Notes: generated by a model from the letters alone, not told the origin. A DNA stretch of 64,000 bases from Streptomyces bacillaris (GCF_003268675.1 NZ_CP029378.1:1674001-1738000), one strand, 5' to 3'. Shown: positions 51,354 through 59,893, numbered from the stretch's first letter. A program made the numbers and translations.

Positions 51354-52244
51354 TCAGTGCTGCTCGCGGGGGGCGGGCACCACACGGTCCACGTCGGGGT
51401 GGACGACGAGCAACTGACGCATGGCCGTCTCGGCGCCCGCGGAGTCGCCCGACGCCAGGGCGTCGACGATGCGCGCGTGGTGGGCGAGCGAGGCGTCACC
51501 CGGCCGGTCGCAGCCGGTGACCGGGCCGCCGGAGACGTGCAGGGCGGCCGAGACGATGCCGGAGAGGTGTTCGAGCATCCGGTTGCCCGCGGCCTGGATG
51601 AGCAGGGCGTGGAACTCCGCGTCGGCGCGGGAGAAGGTGATCGTGTCCCCCTGCCCCATCGCGTGCCCCATGATCTCCACCATGTCGCCGAGGCGCTGCT
51701 GGAGGTCCTCGCGGCCGTGACCGGCGGCGAGGCGGGCGGCGAGCGGCTCGATGGTCCAGCGCAGCTCGGCCAGCTCCCGGCGCTGGTCGTCGCGGTGCGG
51801 GCCGAAGGCGCGCCACTCGATGATGTCGGGGTCCAGCAGGTTCCAGTCGCTGACCGGGCGGACGCGCGTACCCACATTGGGGCGTGCGCTGACGAGCCCC
51901 TTGGCCTCCAGGACCCGCAGGGACTCGCGGACGACGGTGCGGGAGACCTCGAACCGCTGGCCGATCTCCTCCGGGACGAGCGGGCGGTCCGCACCGAGGT
52001 CACCGGAGACGATCATCTGGCCGAGCTGCTGGACGAGTTGGCCGTGCAGGCCGCGCCCGCGGCTGGCCGCCCCCCGTCGGCTCGCCCGCCCCAACTCGGA
52101 ATCGGAGCCGCCCCAGGGGCGGGCCGCGGCACGTTCTCCGGCCGGCGTCTCCGCGTAGGGATAGCGATCGAGTTCGCCCGAGCCGGCCAGGCCGGAATCG
52201 GCGGAGCGGGCGGCGGTCATCATGGTGTGCGCAAGGGTACTCAC
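51354..52244 (-). CDS. GntR family regulator, FadR subfamily with FCD domain
   Basis: 296 residues from a GTG at 52244, with AAAGGA upstream. A long polar N-terminus (about 60 residues) precedes the winged helix LHGQLVQQLGQMIVSGDLGADRPLVPEEIGQRFEVSRTVVRESLRVLEAKGLVSARPNVGT. The FCD domain has LRWTIEPLAARLAA, FHALLIQAAGNRMLEHLSGIV and LAHHARIVDALASGDSAGAE. The VSARPNVGTRVRP segment is typical of gluconate/galactonate-type regulators. It is next to hrdB but on its own transcript. Confidence 0.9.
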   Translation of the reverse strand: MSTLAHTMMTAARSADSGLAGSGELDRYPYAETPAGERAAARPWGGSDSELGRASRRGAASRGRGLHGQLVQQLGQMIVSGDLGADRPLVPEEIGQRFEVSRTVVRESLRVLEAKGLVSARPNVGTRVRPVSDWNLLDPDIIEWRAFGPHRDDQRRELAELRWTIEPLAARLAAGHGREDLQQRLGDMVEIMGHAMGQGDTITFSRADAEFHALLIQAAGNRMLEHLSGIVSAALHVSGGPVTGCDRPGDASLAHHARIVDALASGDSAGAETAMRQLLVVHPDVDRVVPAPREQH

Positions 52245-52404
52245 GCATCCTTTGTCGGCGTGGCTCGCCCACCCCTTGAGGTCTTTGGTGAAAAGCACAC
52301 GAAAGGGTGATCGGCGCTCACGCCGCAATTGACGCCATATCCGTATGAACCACGCATTTTCTAGGGAGTTACGGGCTCCTCCCCTCGATGCCGGACCTCG
52401 GTGA

Positions 52405-54138
52405 TCACCAACGCACCTTTCCGCGAAGGCTGGTGAACAGGTACGCGCAGACAAGGGCGGACAACGACAGGGCGAGCGCGGCGCCCACGGGCTGCGCGAC
52501 CAGGCGCGCGACGGCCAGGACCCAGCGGTCCGCCTCCTGCGGCAGTTGCCACCAGGCGAGTTCGCGCAGTCGGCCCGGAAGGCCGGTGACCGAACGCGCG
52601 GACGGGGCGGCGAACACCTTCTGCACCAGCGGAACCACCAGCACCGGTACGGCCAGTACGGCGGCGATGCCCGCGCCGGTCACCCGGAAGACGCCCGCCG
52701 CCAGCAGCCCGGCCCAGGCGCACCCCACGGTCAGCCCCGCCCAACTCGCTCCGAGGGCGAAGGCGTTGGCAGGCACCGTGATCAACTCCGGCCCGTAGAA
52801 GAGCCGCAGGCACTGCGCCCCGCAGACGACGGTGAGGGCGGCCAGCAGGAGGGCGAACCCGGCGGTCACCGTGAGCTTGGCCAGCAGCAGGCCGATCCGC
52901 CGGGGCACGGTGCCGCGTCCGGCGGCGAGCGCGGGGTAGCGGAACTCGTCACCGAAGGAGAGGGCGCCCAGGATGCCCGCGCCCAGGGCGGCCGGGGGCA
53001 GCGGCAGCACTTCGGGCCAGGCGGCGAGAGCGCGCGGCAGAGGCGTACCACCGGTGCGGGCGAGCAGGACGGAGAGGGCGGCGGAGACCAGCAGCACGGA
53101 GGCCATGATCAGGGTCGTCGTACGGACCCCGAGGGAGCGCCGCAGCTCGTAGCGGAGCGGGCGCAGCGGCCCCCGGGCAGGGCGGGCCCGGATGGGCGGC
53201 GGCAGTTCGGAGAGGTCGGCGGCGGGGCGGGGCGCCTCGGTGCCGTCCGGGGGCTGGGCGGCGGGACCGGTGTCCCCGATCTCGTCCGCGAGTTGGTGGA
53301 CGGGGACGCCGTGGCGGAAGGCGGTGTCCCCGATCTCGGCGCAGGTCGAGCCGTACACGGTCACCCGGCCGTTGGCCTCGGGGACCACCTCGACGGACCG
53401 CCGCGCGGCGCGGGCCTCCCGGATGACGACGGCGGCGAGCCGGGCCGCGTGCGGGGTGCGGACGGCGACGCGGGGGCGGAGCCGGGTGCGGGCGAAGTCG
53501 GTGACGTCCTGGTCCGCGACGAGGCGGCCGGCGTCGAGGGTGACGACGCGATCGGCCGTGCGGGCGGCCTCCTTGGGGTCGGCGGTGGCGTACAGGACGG
53601 TTCCGCCCTGGGCCGCGTGGGCGCGCAACAGCCCGTGCAGCCAGCTGTTCTCACGCGGGGAGAGGCCTTCGGCGGGGTCGTCCAGGACCAGGGTGTGCGG
53701 GTCTCCGAGCAGGGCGGAGGCGAGGCCGAGGCGGCGGTCCATCCCCACCGAGAGGGTGCCGAGCCGCTGGTCCCCGAGCCCGGCCAGGCCGACGACTTCG
53801 AGCATCTCGTCGGCCCTGGTCACGGGCGTCCCGGCGGCGGCGCAGAGCATCCGCAACTGCCCGCGGACCGTACGGGAGGGATGCCCGGGCACATCACCGA
53901 GCAGCACGCCCACCTCGCGGGCCGGGTGGGCGATGCGGTGGAGCGGCCGCCCCCGGAAGTAGGCGACACCCCGGCCGGAGTCGAGTTCGAGCATCAGCCG
54001 CAGGGCTGCGGTCTTGCCCGCCCCCGGGGCGCCCAGCAGAGCGGTGACCCGGCCGGGCGGGGCCTCGAAGGTCAGATCGTCCACGGCGGGCGGAGCGTTG
54101 CGGCGGGGGGTGCTGGTGAGTCCGATGGCCTGGAGCAT
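52405..54138 (-). CDS. ABC transporter: ATPase domain fused to a permease-like membrane domain
   Basis: 577 residues from the ATG at 54138. The N-terminal ABC ATPase has Walker A GAPGAGKTAAL, a signature region with LSVGMDRRLGLASALLGDPHTLVLDDP (LSxGM in place of LSGGQ) and the H-loop ATADPKEAARTADRV. A Pro-rich linker (about 300-345) joins six membrane helices (LIMASVLLVSAALSVLLA through ALALSLSALVCAYLFTSL). The layout of ATPase-then-permease in one chain, with a relaxed signature motif, is an exporter-type arrangement that is unusual for bacterial BcrA-like systems. The exported substrate is unknown. Confidence 0.82.
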   Translation of the reverse strand: MLQAIGLTSTPRRNAPPAVDDLTFEAPPGRVTALLGAPGAGKTAALRLMLELDSGRGVAYFRGRPLHRIAHPAREVGVLLGDVPGHPSRTVRGQLRMLCAAAGTPVTRADEMLEVVGLAGLGDQRLGTLSVGMDRRLGLASALLGDPHTLVLDDPAEGLSPRENSWLHGLLRAHAAQGGTVLYATADPKEAARTADRVVTLDAGRLVADQDVTDFARTRLRPRVAVRTPHAARLAAVVIREARAARRSVEVVPEANGRVTVYGSTCAEIGDTAFRHGVPVHQLADEIGDTGPAAQPPDGTEAPRPAADLSELPPPIRARPARGPLRPLRYELRRSLGVRTTTLIMASVLLVSAALSVLLARTGGTPLPRALAAWPEVLPLPPAALGAGILGALSFGDEFRYPALAAGRGTVPRRIGLLLAKLTVTAGFALLLAALTVVCGAQCLRLFYGPELITVPANAFALGASWAGLTVGCAWAGLLAAGVFRVTGAGIAAVLAVPVLVVPLVQKVFAAPSARSVTGLPGRLRELAWWQLPQEADRWVLAVARLVAQPVGAALALSLSALVCAYLFTSLRGKVRW

Positions 54139-54451
54139 CGCTTCTCTCGCGTTCTCTCGCGGAAGGTGAGACCGCTCGGCGGCAGAGGGGTACCGCAGCA
54201 ACATAACGCGACATTTCCGACTTTTGGTGCAGCAGTGGGCCCGCGGGTGTTCCGCACTGCGGGGTGGGCGGAGCCCGGCACTGCCTTCCGGCGACGGCCT
54301 CGCGCCGTACGCCTCTTCCGGCAACGGCCTCGGGGCTTCCGCCTGCTCCGACTGCGGCCCGGCGGCTTCCGCCCGTCCCAGCGTGGGCTCGGGGCTCGCG
54401 CTTCTTCCGGCGGCGATGGTCCTGCTGCCTTCGCCTCCACCGGAGGTGGTC
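54139..54451. other. 313-bp non-coding low-complexity region
   Basis: Between the ABC gene and the Nudix gene I see only degenerate repeats of CTCGGGCTTCCG/CTTCCGGCG units (54290-54440) and a doubled TCTCTCGCG word at 54141-54159. No gene or clear terminator is supported. The ABC gene promoter is likely here. Confidence 0.5.
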
Positions 54452-55195
54452 TCAGACTTCCGGCCGCAGCATCGGCGGGTTGAGCACCGTGGCCGCTCCG
54501 GCCCGGAACAGCTGCGCGGGCCGGCCGCCCTGCCGGGTGGTGGTCCCGCCGGAAGGCACCAGGAAGCCGGGCGTCCCGGTGACCTTGCGGTGGAAGTTAC
54601 GGGGGTCGAGGACCACGCCCCACACCGCCTCGTACACCCGGCGCAGCTCCCCGACGGTGAACTCGGGCGGGCAGAACGCCGTGGCCAGCGAGGAGTACTC
54701 GATCTTGGAGCGGGCGCGCTCCACCCCGTCGGCGAGGATCCGCGCATGGTCGAACGCGAGCGGCGTGGCCTCCTCGCCCTCCCTGAGCAGATCGTCCACG
54801 GGCGCCCAGCGCGCACTGTGGGCGTCCCCTCCCGCCCGGGGCGCCGGGAGGTCCGGCGCGAGGGCGAGGTGGGCGACGCTGACGACCCGCATCCGGGGGT
54901 CCCTCGCGGGGTCCCCGTAGGTGGCCAGCTGTTCCAGGTGCGCGCCGTTGCCCACGGCGGGCTTCGCCGGATCGTGGGCGCAGAGCCCGGTCTCCTCGAC
55001 GAGTTCACGCGCTGCCGCCGACCCGAGATCCTCGTCGGCCCGGACGAACCCGCCGGGCAGCGCCCACCGGCCCTGGAAGGGCGTCTCCCCACGGCGGACC
55101 ACCAGCGCGCAGAGGGCGTGGCGGCGCACCGTGAGTACGACCAGATCCACGGTGACGGCGAAGGGCGGGAAGTTCGACGGGTCGTAGGGCGGCAT
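54452..55195 (-). CDS. Nudix hydrolase-like protein with C-terminal winged helix (NrtR-like)
   Basis: 247 residues. The Nudix box GGFVRADEDLGSAAARELVEETGL is complete. The C-terminal half, SLATAFCPPEFTVGELRRVYEAVWGVVLDPRNFHRKVTGTPGFLVP, is the winged-helix region found in NrtR-type regulators of NAD metabolism. In that group the Nudix domain binds ADP-ribose; here the Nudix box is intact so hydrolysis is possible. Its start (MPPYDPSNFPPFAVTVD) fits Streptomyces family members. No NAD gene is adjacent. Confidence 0.86.
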   Translation of the reverse strand: MPPYDPSNFPPFAVTVDLVVLTVRRHALCALVVRRGETPFQGRWALPGGFVRADEDLGSAAARELVEETGLCAHDPAKPAVGNGAHLEQLATYGDPARDPRMRVVSVAHLALAPDLPAPRAGGDAHSARWAPVDDLLREGEEATPLAFDHARILADGVERARSKIEYSSLATAFCPPEFTVGELRRVYEAVWGVVLDPRNFHRKVTGTPGFLVPSGGTTTRQGGRPAQLFRAGAATVLNPPMLRPEV

Positions 55196-55867
55196 GCCGC
55201 GATCATAGTCGTCTGCCTGACGATAAACACTCCCTTCGGTGCGACGGTGATCAGGAATTCCGCGGTGCGGGGCCGGATGGGGCCTGGGCGGAGGGAAGTT
55301 CGGGGCTGTTGGTCCCGGGGCCGCCCGCTCCGGTCGGACCAGCCCCGCCCCAGGGGCTTCCGGGGGAGGGTGGGCCTCTGGCGGGCGGGCAGGCGTGCCG
55401 GGGGCTGGGGCTGCGGCGGGCCGCCCCCCGGAGGCAAGCAGCCAGGGGCCGAAGGCTGACGGCCGTGGCCCGGGGCCCGGGACTGGTGGCCGGGGGCCGG
55501 GGGTCCGGGACTGGTTGGCCGGGGCCCGGGGGCCGGAACCCGGATGCGGAGGGCCGGAGGGGGCCGAAGCCCTGAGAACGGCGGGCCGACCGCCCAGAGG
55601 CCGGCGGCCGGGTGACCGGGTGACCGGGTGATCGTCCTGGGGGCCGCGGCCTTGGCGGGCGGACAGCCCTCCGGGGCGGGAGTCCCCGACGGAAAGGGGC
55701 GGCCCTCCCAGCGCAAGCAGGCGGGCGGCCTTCGAGCGGCCCGGAAGGCTGGGGCGGCGGGCCGCCCCCAGGAGGCAGGCGGCGGGGTGGTCGAGTGATC
55801 GCCCAGGGTCGTCGGCCGGAGCGAGCTGCCCCGGTATGCGGCCCCCGCCCCGGCTCGGCTCCCCGCC
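55196..55867. other. 672-bp GC-rich low-complexity region without a supported gene
   Basis: From about 55400 to 55620 the sequence is nearly all G and C with irregular repeats of GGCCGGGG/CCGGGGCCCGG type words. Long open frames on both strands are composition artefacts. The last part up to 55867 is the 3' flank of the DUF4192 gene. The Nudix gene promoter lies near 55200-55260. Confidence 0.6.
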
Positions 55868-57577
55868 TCAGCGGCGCGTCCCGGTGCCCCGTCGGTCGTA
55901 CCGCCGGATATCGCTCGCGCGGCGCCCGGCGGCGGTCGGCCCGGGGCGGGTGGTGCCGGGCGTCGGCGGCCTTCCCTCGGTGCCCGTGGTTCGGCGCCCG
56001 CTCCCGCGCCGCCGTGTCCCGGTCGCCGCAGGCCTGACCCGGCGGACGCGCAGGGCGGGCCCGCGGGCGGTCACGGCTTCTGCCGCCGCACCTGCCGCCC
56101 CGACGTTCCCGGCCTGCTCCGGCCGCTCGGGCCCCGCTTCCCCCGGCCGCTCCGACCCCGACGACGCCCCCACCACCTCGGGCCGCTCGACGTCCACCGA
56201 TGCCCCGACCGCCTCTCGCCCATCCGACGCCTTCGGAACCTCGGTCTCCCCGAGCCACTCTGCCCCCACCGCCGCCCCGGCTTCCTTTGCGGCTCCAGCC
56301 GCCCGTGCTTCCCCGTTCCCGGCAGTACCGGCCGCCGCGCCCTCATCGGCCCCCGTCAGCACCCCGGCTTCCCCAGGCCACTCGGCCTCCACCGCCGCCC
56401 TGGTGCCCCCGGCATCCCCGGTCTTCCCAGCACCCGAACCCGCCGTCTCCGGGCCCTCGGCCTCCCCACGCAGGCAGCGGCGCAGGGTTTCCGGGTCGAG
56501 GCCCTCGTTGCAGGCGCGGTGCAGGAGTTGGGCGAAGGTGTAGTGCGGGTCCGCGCGGAGGGCCATCGTCAGGGCGACGCGGGCACCGGGCTCGTCGCCG
56601 GTGGACCAGGAGACCCAGCCCGCCAGGGTGAGCGGGGCCGCCGCGTGCTCGCCGTACGGGCCGACGCAGCGGCGGGCGAGGGTGCGCCAGAGCCGCAGGG
56701 CGTGGTGACCGTCGGGGCCCTCCATCCAGGCGGCCGCCTTGTCGCGGGTCTCCCGGTCCTGGAGGCCGAGGATGACGGCGGCGGCCTCCTCGTCGCCGAT
56801 GGCCTGGTCGTCCCCGACGTCGGAGACCGCTTCCGGGGCGGGCCGCATCCCGCCGAGGCGGCCCATGAGTGTGCGGGCGAGGGTGAGGGTCTCCTCCGCC
56901 ACCTGGGCTTTCGCCCGGTCGTTCAGGATCCGGGCCACCAGCGACGGCGCGGCCCGGTCCAGGGCCCGCAGTTGAGCGGCGGCGGTGTCCGGGGTCTGCC
57001 AGGGGGTGAGCCGGGCCTCCATGTCGCGCAGCGTCCCCCGCACCTGGATCCCGGCGTACGCCGCCGCCGCGGCCATCACCGTCGTACCGGGCATGGCCAG
57101 GGGCTTTCCCTCGGGCGGGCAGCAGCGGACGTCCGGGCAGCAGTAGGACCAGTAGTGGCCGTCCGAGATGCAGAGGGCCTCGAGCACGGGCACGTCGAGC
57201 GCCCCGCACGCCGTGCGCAGGCTCTGGGCCAACGGCCGCAGCCGCTCCATGGTCACCCGGCCGCTCGCGCCGTCCGGCGAGTCCTGGCAGAGGAAGATCA
57301 GGATCGCGTCGGGCCGCCCCTCCCGGCGCTCGCTCCCCGTGATCAGGCTCTCCGCCAACTGGGCGGCGACCGGACCCCATTCACCGGGCGCCCGTGGGAT
57401 GCCGAGCCGGAGCCGGCCGCCGAACCGGCCCCGGTCGCCGTGCAGCGCCACCATCACGACGCTGTCGTCGGGATGGAAACCCATCAGATACGGGAGGGCA
57501 TCGGCCAGTTCGGCGGGGCCTCGGAGGGTGATCTGCCGGCCGTCGGCCGGGCCGGTGGATTCCTGGTGCTTGTTCAT
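55868..57577 (-). CDS. DUF4192 family protein with a long low-complexity tail
   Basis: 569 residues from the ATG at 57577 (MNKHQESTGPADGRQITLRGPAELADALPYLMGFHPDDSVVMVAL, the diagnostic start of DUF4192). The conserved domain runs to about residue 370 (CISDGHYWSYCCPDVRCCPPEGKPL holds four cysteines, possibly metal-binding; ending AQLLHRACNEGLDPETLRRCLRGEAEG). The rest (about 200 residues) is Ala/Gly/Glu-rich with repeats of EAEWPGEAGV/GAEWLGETEV and ends highly basic. The tail is unlike the family and may be recently extended. Function is unknown. Divergent to it lies the remnant of a recQ-type gene. Confidence 0.85.
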   Translation of the reverse strand: MNKHQESTGPADGRQITLRGPAELADALPYLMGFHPDDSVVMVALHGDRGRFGGRLRLGIPRAPGEWGPVAAQLAESLITGSERREGRPDAILIFLCQDSPDGASGRVTMERLRPLAQSLRTACGALDVPVLEALCISDGHYWSYCCPDVRCCPPEGKPLAMPGTTVMAAAAAYAGIQVRGTLRDMEARLTPWQTPDTAAAQLRALDRAAPSLVARILNDRAKAQVAEETLTLARTLMGRLGGMRPAPEAVSDVGDDQAIGDEEAAAVILGLQDRETRDKAAAWMEGPDGHHALRLWRTLARRCVGPYGEHAAAPLTLAGWVSWSTGDEPGARVALTMALRADPHYTFAQLLHRACNEGLDPETLRRCLRGEAEGPETAGSGAGKTGDAGGTRAAVEAEWPGEAGVLTGADEGAAAGTAGNGEARAAGAAKEAGAAVGAEWLGETEVPKASDGREAVGASVDVERPEVVGASSGSERPGEAGPERPEQAGNVGAAGAAAEAVTARGPALRVRRVRPAATGTRRRGSGRRTTGTEGRPPTPGTTRPGPTAAGRRASDIRRYDRRGTGTRR

Positions 57578-57669
57578 GGCTCGACGGTCCCGCGCCCCGC
57601 CGGATCCCGCGACCCCTGTGGATAACGTTATCCACAGGCTCGCCCCGCAGTTCGCGGTTTGTGGTCGCC

Positions 57670-57686
57670 ATCGGGTTGCATGGGGG
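57670..57686 (+). repeat. 17-bp word shared in inverted orientation with the leader of the intact RecQ-PRTase gene
   Basis: ATCGGGTTGCATGGGGG at 57670-57686 recurs as its exact complement at 62055-62071. In both places it ends directly at, or one base before, the start-codon position of a RecQ-PRTase-type gene (remnant here, intact there). It includes the Shine-Dalgarno-like GGGGG. The pair therefore faces inward around a 4.4-kb segment. Confidence 0.85.
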
Positions 57687-57795
57687 ACGACCAACGCGGA
57701 CCGTGCAGCGCTCAGAGCCTCGGCCGACTCCGTCCTCGCCCGCTTCGTCGGGGATGCCACGGGTGAGACCCGGCTGCGCCCGGGCATCTGGCGCA
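57687..57795 (+). pseudogene. 5' remnant of a RecQ-PRTase gene, start codon lost
   Basis: About 35 codons read ACG-TNADRAALRASADSVLARFVGDATGETRLRPGIW, aligning with the beginning of the intact protein (ELRTEADTVLAELVGAPVGSARLREDQW). The position of the start is ACG, consistent with ATG lost by one substitution. Similarity stops near 57795, before the helicase Walker A motif. It lies divergent to the DUF4192 gene, where such a helicase gene would be expected in Streptomyces. The 3' part of the same gene appears at 62197-62532. Confidence 0.75.
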
Positions 57796-57885
57796 GGAGC
57801 CCCCACCGGTCGCCCGGGCCGCGACCGGGATCTGGCAGGCGCCGAAGTTCTCCGGGAGGGAGAAGCATTCCGGTGGCGTCCGGTC

Positions 57886-58260
57886 TCAGCGCAGCACCAT
57901 GGTGGCGAGGGCAGCGGTGAGGTAGGCGGTGCCGAGGCCGGCGGCGATGCTGACGAGGGCGTTGGCTACGGCGAAATACTTCGTGCCGGTCTCGGCCAGG
58001 CGCAGGCTCTCGAAGGAGAGAGTGGAGTAGGTGCTGAGTGTGGCGCACAGACCGGGCCCGATGAGGTGCTGCAACTCGGTGGGGACGGTGGTGATGGCCG
58101 CGGCGGCGGTGAGGAAGCCGAGTCCGGCGCAAGCGGCGATGTTGACGGTGAAAGTGCCCCAGGGGAAGGCGGTGTTGTGGCGGGCCTGGACCGCGTGGTC
58201 GATGAGGTAGCGCAGCGGGGCGCCGATCATCGCGCCGGTGATGACCATGAGCCAGTTCAT
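57886..58260 (-). CDS. crcB: fluoride channel/exporter CrcB (Fluc)
   Basis: 124 residues, four membrane helices. The signatures are present: [14 protein letters not shown] (Gly-Ala-Arg helix 1), [19 protein letters not shown] (helix 2, Asn of the pore) and [18 protein letters not shown] (the TxSTxxxE break helix with the pore Phe). CrcB/Fluc are dimeric channels that let fluoride leave the cell. The start overlaps the stop of the truncated crcB by 4 nt (ATGA), so the pair was once coupled and may have formed a heterodimer. No fluoride riboswitch is visible. Confidence 0.92.
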   Translation of the reverse strand: MNWLMVITGAMIGAPLRYLIDHAVQARHNTAFPWGTFTVNIAACAGLGFLTAAAAITTVPTELQHLIGPGLCATLSTYSTLSFESLRLAETGTKYFAVANALVSIAAGLGTAYLTAALATMVLR

Positions 58261-58508
58261 GCCTGCCCCCGCTCGGCACGGGGGAGGACGGCGAGACGGG
58301 TGAGGGCGGCGGTGGCCCAGACCGCGGTGAACGCGGCCGCCAGGGTTGCGACCGCGTACAGGAGTCCTGGGCCGGGGTGACCGTTGCCGAGGAGGCGCTG
58401 GGTGTCGATGGTGGCGGTGGAGAAGGTGGTGTATCCGCCCAGGACGCCGGTACCGAGGAAGGGCCTGGTGAGGGGGTGGACGGTGAAACGTTCGGTGATC
58501 AGGACCAT
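58257..58508 (-). pseudogene. crcB: 5'-truncated second crcB gene
   Basis: About 83 codons remain: [37 protein letters not shown] then two membrane segments. Only helices 3 and 4 are intact ([12 protein letters not shown] is the pore motif). Helices 1 and 2 are gone; similarity ends at about 58515, where an insertion sequence begins. It therefore cannot fold as a normal channel subunit. In-frame ATG at 58508 could still give a fragment, but function is unlikely. Confidence 0.85.
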
Positions 58509-58564
58509 GAGCGCTTTCCAAGCTGGCGGCGTTGACCACGAGTTGGACGGTCCTGCGTAACGAT

Positions 58565-58620
58565 GAAGCTCCTGGTAGACGGGTTCTCGACCAAGATCAC
58601 CCGTGTCCGCCAGGAGCTTC
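58565..58620 (+). promoter_or_regulatory. hairpin sequestering the transposase ribosome-binding site
   Basis: GAAGCTCCTGG (58565-58575) pairs perfectly with CCAGGAGCTTC (58610-58620), extended by ACGGGT/ACCCGT (58579-58584 with 58599-58604). The AGGAG in the right arm is the ribosome site of the GTG at 58623. Read-through transcripts from outside would form this stem and hide the site. Confidence 0.75.
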
Positions 58621-58622
58621 GT

Positions 58623-59268
58623 GTGCTTGTCTGCCCGTCGTCGATTGATCTGTCCACCCGCACCCTGCGGTTCCTGACCGGGCAACTGACCGCCAGGCGG
58701 GGGGAGATCGGCACGCGGTGGCGGCGGCTTCCCGCAGCGCGACAGGCTCTGATGGCTCTGGCCCACCTGCGGTGCGGTGACACCTACGCACAGCTCGCGG
58801 CCGGATTCGGCATCGGGATCGCGACCGCCTTCCGCTATATACGCGAGGCCGTCGACATCCTGGCCACCCTCGCCCCGTCCCTGGCCGAGGCGATCAAGGC
58901 GATCCGGGCGAAGGCGTTCGTCATCCTCGACGGCACCCTGCTGCCGATCGACCGGATCGCCGCCGACACCCCGTACTACTCCGGGAAACACAAGCGCCAC
59001 GGCATGAACGTCCAGGTCCTCACCGACCCGTTCGGACGACTGCTCCGGGCCTCGCCCGCGCTGCCCGGCTCCACTCACGACCTCACCGCCGCGCGACAGC
59101 ACGGGATCATCGAAGCCCTCGCTGAAGCGGGACTCAGATGCTGGGCTGACAAGGCGTATCAAGGTGCCGGCGGAGCCGTCCGAGTCCCGTTTCGGAGCCG
59201 CCGCCTCAAGCGATGGAAGCGCCGCCACAACACCACCCACGCCAAGATCCGCTGCCGCGGCGAGCAGG
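58623..59268 (+). pseudogene. IS5-like family transposase, C-terminus missing
   Basis: About 215 codons are left, from a GTG at 58623 ([35 protein letters not shown]), with an AGGAG ribosome site. The helix-turn-helix has [30 protein letters not shown]-type motifs are seen: [27 protein letters not shown] and, at the very end, RCRGEQAIG, where the catalytic Glu sits next to the breakpoint. The normal C-terminal ~35 residues are replaced by unrelated DNA with a new small gene. An ATG at 58563 is the alternative start. Confidence 0.85.
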
Positions 59269-59281
59269 CCATAGGAAACGT

Positions 59282-59625
59282 GTGGGGCTCGCGATCACCA
59301 GCACGGTCGTGCTGCCGATTCTCGTCGTGGTGGTGCCGACCGCACTGGCCAACGCTCAGCCCCCTGCCGCACCCTCGGCCAAGGCCAAGCCTGCGCCCAC
59401 GGTCACCATCACCCGCACCGCGCAGCCGAAACCCGCACCGACGGTCACCGTCACGCGCAGCCGAAACCCGCGCCCACCGTGACCGTTACGCGTACCGCGC
59501 AGCCCAAGCCCGCGCCCACGGTCACCGTCACGCGCACCGCGCAGCCCAAGCCCGCGCCCACCGTGACCGTCACCCAGACCACACGCCCCTGGATCGACGT
59601 GGACGTGACCGCCGGCACGCGGTGA
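59282..59625 (+). pseudogene. frameshifted small exported protein with 14-residue repeats
   Basis: From a GTG at 59282 (AGGAAAC upstream) the frame reads [26 protein letters not shown], a signal peptide or membrane anchor, then repeats of PKPAPTVTVTRTAQ. Copy 2 is 7 bp short, so the frame ends early at 59482. Adding the 7 bp restores a continuous protein ending TRPWIDVDVTAGTR with TGA at 59623-59625. Composition suggests a secreted or wall-associated small protein. Function unknown. Its 5' flank abuts the truncated transposase. Confidence 0.65.
59384..59586 (+). repeat. five tandem 42-bp repeats, one 7 bp short
   Basis: Units at 59384-59425, 59426-59460 (35 bp), 59461-59502, 59503-59544 and a degenerate last unit at 59545-59586. 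The consensus encodes PKPAPTVTVTRTAQ. The short unit lost 7 bp between two GCGCA words, a typical slippage event. Confidence 0.9.
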
Positions 59626-59893
59626 CCGCCCGTCCGAGCCGGCTGGTGCGTGGTCTCCTCGTCGGTCTCGGTGGTGTCGAGCGCCACCAGGCCGGGTCCG
59701 GTGAAGGCAACTCGTTGATCACCGTGAGGCCGTCGTATCGGGCTGTGCCACGATCCAGAGGATGGCCTCCCGGCGGGTGTCGCACCCGTCGCGGGCGCCC
59801 GAGCCCCTGTACCACCGAACAGGAGGCGCGCACGGCCGACGCGTGACGAACAGCGCCCAGGAACAGGCAGAAACGCTCCCGCTCCCCCAACGG

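Larger units (their letters stand above)
58515..59268 (+). mobile_element. 3'-truncated IS5-like insertion sequence
   Basis: The left edge is the break in crcB near 58515 and the right edge is the break in the transposase near 59268. The right terminal repeat is missing, so the element is not mobile by itself. A hairpin covers the transposase ribosome site. The left inverted repeat (around GAGTTGGACGGTCCTGCGTAACG, 58535-58562) cannot be checked against its partner. Confidence 0.8.

Noticed and set aside
55251..56258. 335-codon minus-strand open frame in the low-complexity region
   Set aside because: Its translation is almost only Arg, Gly, Pro and Ala and overlaps DUF4192; it is a composition artefact.
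59626..59893. Possible gene between the repeat pseudogene and the RecQ-PRTase stop
   Set aside because: Frames on both strands lack ribosome sites and recognisable features; I see nothing supportable there.
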